A DNA stretch of 64,000 nucleotides from JADZAI01 sp047602465 (lineage in GTDB: Bacteria; Pseudomonadota; Alphaproteobacteria; Micropepsales; Micropepsaceae): contig JASGHF010000002.1 in NCBI GenBank assembly GCA_047602465.1, forward strand, positions 604,704 through 668,703. The letters are read 5' to 3'. The notes under the pieces were generated by a model. That model did not search any database and was not told the origin of the DNA. It was given only the letters and a program-made list of their open reading frames with translations. Shown here piece by piece: positions 24,603 to 31,617 of this stretch (positions are counted from its first letter, which is position 1; every line of letters begins with the position of its first letter). A program made the position numbers and the translations under genes.

Positions 24603-26432
24603 ATGGAACTCCGCAACGTCGCGATTATCGCACACGTCGACCACGGCAAGACGACCCTGGTGGACCAGCTCCTCAAGCAGTCCGGCACCTTCCGCGAGAA
24701 CCAGCAGGTTCAGGAACGCGCGATGGATTCGAACGACCAGGAGCGCGAGCGCGGCATCACCATTCTCGCCAAGGCCACCAGCGTGGAGTGGAACGGCCTC
24801 CGGATCAATATCGTCGACACGCCCGGCCACGCCGATTTCGGCGGCGAGGTCGAGCGCATCCTCTCGATGGTCGACGGCGTGGTTCTGCTGGTCGACGCCG
24901 CCGAGTCGGTCATGCCGCAGACCAAGTTCGTGCTGTCCAAGGCGCTGAAGCTCGGCCTCAAGCCCATCGTCGTCATCAACAAGATCGACCGCCAGGACGC
25001 CCGCCACGAGGAAGTGCTGGAGGAAATCTTCGATCTCTTCCTCGCGCTGGAAGCCGCCGACGACCAGCTCGACTTCCCCGTTCTCTACGCGTCGGGCCGC
25101 AATGGCTGGGCCGTGAACGACCTGAAGGACGAGCGCACCTCGCTCACCCCGCTGTTTGAGCAGATCGTCCGCTACATCCCCGCGCCCAAGGTCGCCGCGC
25201 TCGGCGCCGACGACCAGCCCTTCAAGATGCTGGTCACCACCATCCAGTCCGACCCCTATCTCGGCCGCATCCTCACCGGCCGCATCGAAAGCGGCATCGC
25301 GACGCCCAACAAGAACATCAAGGCGCTGAACGCCGCCGGCGAACGCCTCGAAGCCGGCCGCATCACCAAGATCCTCGCCTTCCGCGGCCTCGCCCGCGCG
25401 CCGATCGACCGCGCCGAAGCCGGCGACATCGTCTCGATCGCCGGCCTCACGGTCGCGACCGTCGCCGACACGCTCTGCGATGTGGCTGTAGAAGAGCCGC
25501 TGGTCGCCATCCCCGTCGATCCGCCGACCATCTCGATCACCGTCGGCGTGAACGACTCGCCGCTCGCCGGCCGCGAAGGCGACAAGGTGCAGAGCCGCGT
25601 CATCCGCGAGCGCCTGTTCCGCGAGGCCGAAGGCAACGTCGCCATCAAGGTGAAGGAGAGCGAGTCGAAGGACGCGTTCGAAGTCTCCGGCCGCGGCGAA
25701 CTCCAGCTCGGCGTGCTGATCGAGTCGATGCGCCGCGAAGGCTTCGAGGTCTCGATCTCGCGCCCCCGCGTGCTCTTCCGCAACGACGAGACGACCGGCG
25801 AGCGCCAGGAGCCGATGGAAGAGGTCTATGTCGACGTGGACGACGCCTATACCGGCGTCGTCATCGAGAAGATGGCGCTCCGCAAGGCCGAAATGACCGA
25901 CATGCGCCCCACCGGCGCCGGCAAGACGCGCATCACCTTCTACGCCCCCTCGCGCGGCCTCATCGGCTATCACGGCCAGTTCCTCACCGACACGCGCGGC
26001 ACCGGCATCATGAACCGCGTGTTCAAGGATTACGGCCCCTACAAGGGCGCGATGGAAGGCCGCCCGCGCGGCGTGCTGATCAGCCTCGAAGACGGCGAAG
26101 CCGTCACCTACGCGCTCTGGTATCTGGAAGAGCGCGGCACGCTCTTCGTCACCACCGGCACCAAGCTCTATCAGGGCATGATCATCGGCGAGAGCGCGCG
26201 CGACAACGACATGGACGTCAACCCGCTGAAGTCCAAGCAGCTCACCAATTTCCGCGCCGCCGGCAAGGACGAGGCCGTCCGCCTCACCCCGCACCGCGTG
26301 ATGACGCTGGAACAGGCCATCGCCTATATCGACACCGACGAACTCGTCGAAGTGACGCCGAAATCGATCCGCCTCCGCAAGAAGCAGCTCGTCCCCCACA
26401 TGCGCAAACGCGCCGAAAAGGTCGACGCCTGA
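24603..26432 (+). CDS. typA: translational GTPase TypA/BipA
   Basis: 609 aa, the usual length. G-domain motifs in order: AHVDHGKTT (G1), RGITI (G2), DTPGHADFG (G3) and NKIDR (G4), then EF-G-like domains II, III and V and the BipA-specific C-terminal domain (LYQGMIIGESARDNDMDVNP, near the end PHMRKRAEK). It binds ribosomes and aids 50S assembly and growth under stress such as cold. The ATG at 24603 gives the canonical start MELRNVAIIAHVDHGKT. Confidence 0.97.
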   Translation: MELRNVAIIAHVDHGKTTLVDQLLKQSGTFRENQQVQERAMDSNDQERERGITILAKATSVEWNGLRINIVDTPGHADFGGEVERILSMVDGVVLLVDAAESVMPQTKFVLSKALKLGLKPIVVINKIDRQDARHEEVLEEIFDLFLALEAADDQLDFPVLYASGRNGWAVNDLKDERTSLTPLFEQIVRYIPAPKVAALGADDQPFKMLVTTIQSDPYLGRILTGRIESGIATPNKNIKALNAAGERLEAGRITKILAFRGLARAPIDRAEAGDIVSIAGLTVATVADTLCDVAVEEPLVAIPVDPPTISITVGVNDSPLAGREGDKVQSRVIRERLFREAEGNVAIKVKESESKDAFEVSGRGELQLGVLIESMRREGFEVSISRPRVLFRNDETTGERQEPMEEVYVDVDDAYTGVVIEKMALRKAEMTDMRPTGAGKTRITFYAPSRGLIGYHGQFLTDTRGTGIMNRVFKDYGPYKGAMEGRPRGVLISLEDGEAVTYALWYLEERGTLFVTTGTKLYQGMIIGESARDNDMDVNPLKSKQLTNFRAAGKDEAVRLTPHRVMTLEQAIAYIDTDELVEVTPKSIRLRKKQLVPHMRKRAEKVDA

Positions 26433-26440
26433 TCGGCAAA

Positions 26441-26461
26441 AGGCCGCCCACCGGGCGGCCT
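26441..26461 (-). terminator. terminator at the end of the Fic locus
   Basis: Perfect 9-bp inverted repeat AGGCCGCCC / GGGCGGCCT with a 3-nt loop. On the minus strand it is followed by TTTT, so it ends the Fic transcript, its base overlapping the Fic stop codon. It may also slow plus-strand transcription from typA but has no U-tract that way. Confidence 0.65.
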
Positions 26462-27305
26462 ACACCTTGGGAACCCGAAGCTTCGCATCTGCGCCTTCTG
26501 CGAAGGCGTTGGAGTCGCCGAGCATGGCATTAGCGCTCTCGAAGCTCCGCCAGTCGATCATGCCAGTGTAGCGCTGGGCGGCCTCAAGCATGCGGAGGGA
26601 GGGCGCGCACTGGCCGTTCTGCGAGAATGCCTTGAGTGCGCCGAGATAGTCGGTGCGATAGGCCGTGGGAATGATGATCCGCTCCTGACCCGCAGCGACC
26701 AGTTCGGCGTTCATCATGATGCGGGCAATACGTCCGTTGCCGTCCACAAACGGATGCACTTCGCTCACCAGCATCATCATGTACACGGCCCGCTGGAATG
26801 GTTCTTCCAAGGCGAGATAGAACTCAAAGCCGCGCTCAAGTGTGCCGTTCGTAAGGTCAGGTGCGACGAAGACGGTGTTGCCCGCTTGGTTGACCTTGGT
26901 TTTGAAGTTGCCGGGATTTTTGTCCGGCCGCGCCTGCATCAGCATCGCATGGCGGCGACGCAGAATATCTTGAAACTCCTTGCCGCTCGTGGGCAGCGTG
27001 CTCATGTCCTGGATGTCGGACACGATGCGGAAGGTACCTAATACGTCATGGGCATCCTCGGGCCGCTCTGAAGGGATGGCTCCCTCAAAGACGATCTCGC
27101 GCGCCTCCTGCACGCTGAACTCGGTGCCTTCGATGAAGTTGGAGAAATAGGCTTCAAAGAAGGCGAGATTGACAGCGGATGAGGCGTCGCGCGCCGAGGC
27201 TTGACGCGGCGCGGGGATGGTCTCTCGCAACGCGCCGAACAATGTCTCGAACAACGTGACGCGATCGGGATCGTAAGGATGCCCTGCCACGCGGGCCTTG
27301 CCCAC
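26460..27305 (-). CDS. Fic domain part (downstream of the frameshift)
   Basis: 281 aa if translation restarts at the GTG at 27305; the frame itself is open back to the frameshift near 27370. It contains the complete Fic core HPFVDGNGRIARIMMN (catalytic His, anion-binding GNGR), which transfers AMP from ATP to a target hydroxyl. The inhibitory helix motif S-x-x-x-E-G is present as SNFIEGTE, placing it in class II (inhibitory helix N-terminal to the core in the same chain). The catalytic half thus retains all key residues. Whether it is made depends on reinitiation; no clear ribosome site is seen before 27305. Confidence 0.7.
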   Translation of the reverse strand: MGKARVAGHPYDPDRVTLFETLFGALRETIPAPRQASARDASSAVNLAFFEAYFSNFIEGTEFSVQEAREIVFEGAIPSERPEDAHDVLGTFRIVSDIQDMSTLPTSGKEFQDILRRRHAMLMQARPDKNPGNFKTKVNQAGNTVFVAPDLTNGTLERGFEFYLALEEPFQRAVYMMMLVSEVHPFVDGNGRIARIMMNAELVAAGQERIIIPTAYRTDYLGALKAFSQNGQCAPSLRMLEAAQRYTGMIDWRSFESANAMLGDSNAFAEGADAKLRVPKV

Positions 27306-27366
27306 TGCGCTTTCGGTCCTGGCTTCCCGTGTACCTAGAAAGGCCCCTATCAGATTGTTGAGCGCA

Positions 27367-27936
27367 TCAGAACTCGGCCTCGAGGCCAAGCTCTGGCGCG
27401 ATGACGCGTGCGTCGTCGCGCAGCTTGTTGAGGGATCCTTCGCCCTGAGTGCGCAACAGCGCATCGAGACGCTGCTCCAGTTCGCCGCGCGACAAGGTGC
27501 GCGTCGCCCGCCCGCCCCGCGCGCGCGAGGGGCGCATGTTCTCAAGGTAAGCCCGCGCGGTCGAAGCTAGTCGCGCGCCGCCGATGAATGGCCTGTCGCT
27601 GTCGATGGCTGCCGCTCCCTGCCGGGGGCGGAAGGTAAGGCCGGGAAGCTGCGTCTCCGTGCCCTTTTCCGAAATCAGGAAAACGGAGCCGTCCGCAGCA
27701 GGCTTGTTCTCAAGCGCGGTGCGGTCGGTGATGAGAGCATCGGGGTAGTAGCCCGTGATGAGATGATGCCAGTTGCGGCGCACCAGCCGGTCGGGATTTT
27801 CCGAGAAATTGCGAGTGTAGAGGCGGGTGCCGATGCGGCGCAATTCGCCGCGCGCGACGGCGTCGTAGACGGCCTTCGATATGGCGGTGTGCGAGACAAA
27901 CACCTCTGGGTATCTGCCGGTGGAAAATGCCGACAT
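27367..27936 (-). CDS. AbiEi-like N-terminal part of the split Fic gene
   Basis: 189 aa. The opening HTAISKAVYDAVARGELRRIGTRLYTRN is a winged-helix-like pattern seen in AbiEi (type IV antitoxin) N-terminal domains, followed by YYPDALITDRTALE...PGLTFRPRQG, also typical of them. A helical, charged tail (LSRGELEQRLDALLRTQGEGSLNKLRDD) normally leads straight into the Fic domain. Start ATG at 27936, with GAGG 7 nt upstream. It could act as a DNA-binding autoregulator or as a sensor for Fic. Confidence 0.65.
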   Translation of the reverse strand: MSAFSTGRYPEVFVSHTAISKAVYDAVARGELRRIGTRLYTRNFSENPDRLVRRNWHHLITGYYPDALITDRTALENKPAADGSVFLISEKGTETQLPGLTFRPRQGAAAIDSDRPFIGGARLASTARAYLENMRPSRARGGRATRTLSRGELEQRLDALLRTQGEGSLNKLRDDARVIAPELGLEAEF

Positions 27937-28180
27937 TAGGCGCGCCTCTTCGTGTCCCGTGGCGATTTTTACGACCTTAATGGGAAATATTTACGAAAAA
28001 TTCCAATATACTGATACGAATCTCAAAAAAAAAGCAGCTTATTGCTCGCTACTCTGCGTTGTAGGCCAATTTTCCCTATTTACGGCCCACAAATTCCGAA
28101 AATATTCAAGTTATGCTCCCGAGCGTCGCGCCCCAAGGGCGGGAAAACCACACAATGAGCGGACGATGCCGCCGCCCACT
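27937..28180. other. AT-rich intergenic region upstream of the Fic locus
   Basis: 244 bases far richer in A+T than the surroundings, including a run of nine A near 28026. No convincing gene. An imperfect inverted repeat (GGAAATATTT ... AAAAATTCC) about 50 bp before the AbiEi-like start could be a promoter/operator for autoregulation. Probably part of an acquired segment. Confidence 0.5.
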
Positions 28181-29041
28181 CTACTCCGCCAGGAACGCCG
28201 TCACGGCGTCGGCGAAGGCCTGCGGCTGGTCCCACATGATGAAGTGATACGAGTTCTCGATCACCTTCATCTGCACGCCGGGCAGCGCCGCATAGGCATC
28301 CGCCCACAGCTTCACATAGGCCTCTTTCTGCGCCGGCATGGTGTTGTCCCAGGCCTGCAGCACCGTCACCGGCACGGTGATGGCCGGAATTTCGCTCCGC
28401 GCATCGCGCACCATCACCTCGGCCATCGTCTCGGCGACGACGGCGCGGTCGCTGGCGAGCGAATCCACCAGCGCTTTCTCCACGCCGTCCGGCGTCTTGG
28501 TCAGGATCGCCAGGGTCTGGCGCTGGCTGGCGGCGAACTGCTCGTCCGACAGCGCCATCATCTGCGCCTTGGCCTGCGCCGCGAAGGGCTTCACCATGTC
28601 GGATGTCGCCATCGGATTGATGAGCAGCGAGAAGAACGGCAGCGCATCGATCACCATCACGCGGCCCACCGCATCCGGCGCTTTCGCCGCGACCAGCAAC
28701 GACAGAAGACCGCCCATCGAATGGCCGATCAGCGCCGGTTTCTTCAGGCCGTTCTCGCCGATATAGGCGATCAGCTCGTCCCGCACGCCGTCCAGGATAT
28801 CGCCCTCCGCATTCGGCCCGGCGGCAAGTCCGGCGAAGCCGGCGATCTGGATGCGGTGGACGCGGTGCGTCGCCTCCAGCATCGGCGCCAGCCCGTCAAA
28901 GACATGCGGCGCCGAGGAAAGCCCCGGGATCAGGATGATGTCCGGCCCCTCGCCGCTCACCGTCACGGTGAACCGCGTCGGCGCGGCCAGCGCTGCGCCA
29001 CCCAGCACCAGCGCGAAAATCAGGGCGAAAAAGGCTTTCAT
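28181..29041 (-). CDS. alpha/beta hydrolase, exported
   Basis: 286 aa with a signal peptide (MKAFFALIFALVLGGAALAAP). Seen: IILIPGLSSAPHVFDGL (HG-type oxyanion strand with Pro-Gly in place of His-Gly), nucleophile elbow GHSMGGLLSLL, acid region VTVLQAWDN and a terminal His in NSYHFIMWDQP. Probably a periplasmic esterase or lipase-like enzyme; substrate unknown. I chose the ATG at 29041 because the signal peptide starts there; upstream in-frame sequence is Arg-rich. Confidence 0.85.
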   Translation of the reverse strand: MKAFFALIFALVLGGAALAAPTRFTVTVSGEGPDIILIPGLSSAPHVFDGLAPMLEATHRVHRIQIAGFAGLAAGPNAEGDILDGVRDELIAYIGENGLKKPALIGHSMGGLLSLLVAAKAPDAVGRVMVIDALPFFSLLINPMATSDMVKPFAAQAKAQMMALSDEQFAASQRQTLAILTKTPDGVEKALVDSLASDRAVVAETMAEVMVRDARSEIPAITVPVTVLQAWDNTMPAQKEAYVKLWADAYAALPGVQMKVIENSYHFIMWDQPQAFADAVTAFLAE

Positions 29042-29145
29042 CGCGTGTCTCCCGTACCGAATCCCTTTAGCCGCCACGGCATCCGAAGGCCAGCGACAAG
29101 GCCGTGACCTTGCGCGCATGCGCCGCCATGCGCGAAATGTCGGCC

Positions 29146-29940
29146 ATGGCCACAGATCTCACCACGCTCGCCGCCTTCGCCCATCGCCTCGCCGATGCCA
29201 GCGGCGCCGCGATCCTGCCCTTCTTCCGCACCGGCCTCGCCGCCGACGACAAGGGCGCGGCCAAGGGCGCCGCCTACGACCCCGTCACGGCGGCTGACCG
29301 CGATGCCGAAACCGCGATCCGCGCGCTCATCGCCGCCGAACATCCCTCCCACGGCATTCTGGGCGAGGAACACGGGCACGAACCCGGCGCATCGCCGCTC
29401 ACCTGGGTGCTGGACCCCATCGACGGCACGCGCGCCTTCATCACCGGCGGCCCGCAATGGGGCACGCTCATCGCGCTGAACGATGGCGCCGCGCCGGTGC
29501 TTGGCCTGCTCGATCAACCCTTCACGTGCGAACGCTGGATCGGCCATTCCGGCCGCACCGAGCTTCACGCCGGCGGCAAGGTGCAGCGGCTGAAGACGCG
29601 CTCCTGCGCCACCGTCGCCGAGGCGGTCATCTCCTCCACGCACCCGTGGAGCTATTTCTCCGACGCCGAACAGAAATCCTTCCGCGCCATCGATGCGAAG
29701 GCGCGCATGTCGCGCTTCGGCGGCGATTGCTATGCCTATGGCCTTCTCGCCATGGGCTTCATGGACGCAGTCATCGAAAGCGCGCTCCAGCCCTGGGACA
29801 TCCAGGCCCTCATCCCCATCGTCGAGGGCGCCGGCGGCATCGTCACCACCTGGTCCGGCGGCGACGCCCAGGACGGCGGCCAGGTCGTCGCCAGCGGCGA
29901 CGAACGCCTCCACGCCCAGCTCCTGAAACTCCTCCGCTGA
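29146..29940 (+). CDS. inositol-monophosphatase family protein, histidinol-phosphatase (HisN)-like
   Basis: 264 aa. Metal-binding motifs of the IMPase superfamily: ILGEEHG (Glu), WVLDPIDGTRAFITGGPQWGTLIAL (DP-I-DGT) and a late QPWDIQALIPIVEGAGG (WD). The ITGGPQWGTLIAL variant and overall length match the alphaproteobacterial HisN enzymes that dephosphorylate L-histidinol phosphate. Other substrates (myo-inositol-1-P, PAP) are possible. The start is chosen at the ATG 29146; ATGs at 29104 and 29128 lie upstream in frame. Confidence 0.82.
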   Translation: MATDLTTLAAFAHRLADASGAAILPFFRTGLAADDKGAAKGAAYDPVTAADRDAETAIRALIAAEHPSHGILGEEHGHEPGASPLTWVLDPIDGTRAFITGGPQWGTLIALNDGAAPVLGLLDQPFTCERWIGHSGRTELHAGGKVQRLKTRSCATVAEAVISSTHPWSYFSDAEQKSFRAIDAKARMSRFGGDCYAYGLLAMGFMDAVIESALQPWDIQALIPIVEGAGGIVTTWSGGDAQDGGQVVASGDERLHAQLLKLLR

Positions 29941-29951
29941 CGCAGCCAACA

Positions 29952-29977
29952 CCTCTCCGCGCGTAGGCCGGGAGAGG
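29952..29977 (+). repeat. intergenic inverted repeat after the HisN-like gene
   Basis: CCTCTCC (29952-29958) and GGAGAGG (29971-29977) form a GC-rich hairpin 12 bp past the stop. There is no T-tract, so it is either a weak terminator or a dispersed palindromic repeat. Confidence 0.45.
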
Positions 29978-30255
29978 ACGGACACGCGAAGCACGTCAGC
30001 AGAGGTGCGGGGGCGCCGGCCCTTCCAGCCATCCCAACCCGTCATGGTCCGCGAAGGCGGACCATCCACGGCTTCAACGCGCCGCGATCCGCCACCCCAA
30101 ACCACCACGCGCAAATCTGCGCGCTCCGCATGGAAGCGTTCCAACATCCCGAATTCTCCTGAAAAAGTCAGGCGAGGGGCCGCCGCCCGCCTCACCTGAT
30201 AACGGACATAAATCCTATATACGGTTCGACCGCGCGCTTATCAAGGCCCAAATTC
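29978..30255. other. gene-free stretch between convergent genes
   Basis: About 280 bases between two convergent genes. Apart from the two palindromes listed separately it holds no recognisable gene; short ORFs here are Arg/Pro/Ser-rich with no domain or ribosome site. Confidence 0.5.
30045..30064. repeat. REP-like palindrome
   Basis: TGGTCCGC-GAAG-GCGGACCA, a perfect 8-bp stem with a 4-nt loop, flanked by CGTCA and TCCACGG. From memory this resembles short palindromic repeats scattered through alphaproteobacterial intergenic DNA. No second copy occurs in this window. Confidence 0.55.
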
Positions 30256-31194
30256 CTATTGCGCGGATAAAAATGCGTCCGCCGCCGTCCAGAACACCCG
30301 CCGCACCTCGTCGCGCTCCTGCACCAGCTCATGCTCGGCGTCGGAAAACAGCACGAAAAGCCCGCGCTTCACATTGCGGATCAGCGTCACATCCGGCCCC
30401 TGATTGACGATCCGGTCATGCGCCGCGCCGGCGATCAGCAGCGGACACTGGATGCGCCGCCCGAAGGATTTGCGGCGCAGCACCCGCATCGAGGCGAAGG
30501 CCTCCCCCACCCAGCCCCAGCTCGGACCGCAGATCGCCAGCTCCGGATCAGCCTTCAGGATCGCATTGTTGCGGTCATAGCGCTTGCGGTCGGTGGTGAC
30601 GCGGTTCTGCTCGAACGGCATCGCGACGCCGTCATTGCCCTTGCCCCCCGGCGTGAAGCCTTCGCCCCGCCCCAGCATCCGCATGCTTCCCGCCAGCGGC
30701 ACCGAGATGAGGCGCAGCGCCGCCGGCATCCACGCCTTCAGCATCGGCGCCGACAGGAACGCCCGCTCGAACGTCTCGGGATGGCTGGCGAGATAACGCA
30801 GCGCAATATGCCCGCCCATCGAATGCCCGAACAACACATAGGGTTTGGGCATCGCGGGCAGCAGAGCGGCGACGATCGCCTCAAGGTCCAGATCGTAATC
30901 GGAAAAGCGCTTCACATGCCCTGCGGTGCGGTCCGCCGCCACGCGCTGCGACAGCCCCTGCCCGCGCCAGTCGAAGCACACCACGCCATAGCCCCGGCTG
31001 AGGATCTCGCCGATGAACTCGAAATATTTCTCGATGAACTCGGTCCGGCCCGTGCAGACCACGATGGTGCCGCGCGGCTGCGGCGCCGTGGCGGGCCACA
31101 CGGCGGCGCGCAGCGTCACGCCGTCCGCCGCGCTCACCTGGTGCAGGGTCCAGCCCGGCGGGGCGGGGTTTTCCGCGATCTCCGTCAGGCGCAA
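30256..31194 (-). CDS. alpha/beta hydrolase (monoglyceride lipase / lysophospholipase type)
   Basis: 312 aa, cytoplasmic. Seen: GTIVVCTGRTEFIEKYFEFIGEIL, YGVVCFDWRGQGLSQR and the nucleophile elbow GHSMGGHIALRYL, the layout of PldB-like hydrolases; the catalytic His is in AEHELVQERDEV. Starts at a TTG (31194) 3 nt after the stop of the SCP2 gene, which points to translational coupling; no ATG or GTG lies close by. The pairing with a lipid-binding SCP2 protein hints at a lipid substrate (inference). Confidence 0.82.
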   Translation of the reverse strand: MRLTEIAENPAPPGWTLHQVSAADGVTLRAAVWPATAPQPRGTIVVCTGRTEFIEKYFEFIGEILSRGYGVVCFDWRGQGLSQRVAADRTAGHVKRFSDYDLDLEAIVAALLPAMPKPYVLFGHSMGGHIALRYLASHPETFERAFLSAPMLKAWMPAALRLISVPLAGSMRMLGRGEGFTPGGKGNDGVAMPFEQNRVTTDRKRYDRNNAILKADPELAICGPSWGWVGEAFASMRVLRRKSFGRRIQCPLLIAGAAHDRIVNQGPDVTLIRNVKRGLFVLFSDAEHELVQERDEVRRVFWTAADAFLSAQ

Positions 31195-31197
31195 ACG

Positions 31198-31530
31198 TCA
31201 GACACCGGCCGCAGCGGCCGCCTTCTGCAGGATGGGGCCGAGCTTCATGGCGACCGACATGTCGCCGTTCACCTTCATCTTGCCCTGCATGAACGCCATG
31301 GTCGGGTCCAGCTCGCGCTTGAACATCTTCATCAGATTCTCGGCCGAGATGACGATGGTGCAATCGGCGGGGCCGTCCTCGTTGGAAACGGTGTTCGGCA
31401 CGTTCTTGCCGTCGACCCGCGTCACGCCCGCGCCTTCGTAGTCGAACTTCAAGACCGATCCGAAACCTGAATTCTCGCCGATCACCTTGGCGAGGCCGGC
31501 CGTGATTTCAGCGATCAATTCCTGGCTCAT
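31198..31530 (-). CDS. SCP2 sterol-binding domain protein
   Basis: 110 aa, essentially one SCP2 domain: VLKFDYEGAGVTRVDG, DCTIVISAENLMKMFKRELDPTMAFM and QGKMKVNGDMSVAMKLGPIL, the last two being its signature. Such small bacterial SCP2 proteins form a hydrophobic tunnel for lipids or acyl groups. ATG at 31530 with GGGAGTGA just upstream. First gene of a two-gene unit with the following hydrolase. Confidence 0.88.
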   Translation of the reverse strand: MSQELIAEITAGLAKVIGENSGFGSVLKFDYEGAGVTRVDGKNVPNTVSNEDGPADCTIVISAENLMKMFKRELDPTMAFMQGKMKVNGDMSVAMKLGPILQKAAAAAGV

Positions 31531-31617
31531 GTCACTCCTCCCGAAACGGCTCTTGTCAGGCCGTTGTGTCCTCACCAGCAATAGCCGAAAAGCCACGCCC
31601 GAAACAGAGCCGAAGCC

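Larger units (their letters stand above)
26460..27936 (-). pseudogene. Fic family gene with AbiEi-like N-terminal domain, split by a one-base frameshift
   Basis: Two adjacent minus-strand frames read as one protein of about 490 aa. The upstream frame ends ...APELGLEAEF-stop at 27367. In the +1 frame the next codons read DALNNLIGAFLGTR, so removing one T from GAGTTCTGATGCG gives GAG TTC GAT GCG (E-F-D-A) and a continuous protein. I therefore annotate a single gene broken by an extra base, either a true mutation or an assembly/sequencing error. The N-terminal part resembles AbiEi-type antitoxin/winged-helix domains and the C-terminal part is a class II Fic AMP-transferase. The flanking DNA is AT-rich, suggesting horizontal arrival. 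Confidence 0.7.

Noticed and set aside
27360..27375. Programmed +1 frameshift at TTC-TGA in the Fic gene, as in prfB
   Set aside because: The P-site codon would slip from TTC to TCT, a poor re-pairing for tRNA-Phe, and no strong upstream SD-like stimulator is seen; a plain indel is simpler.
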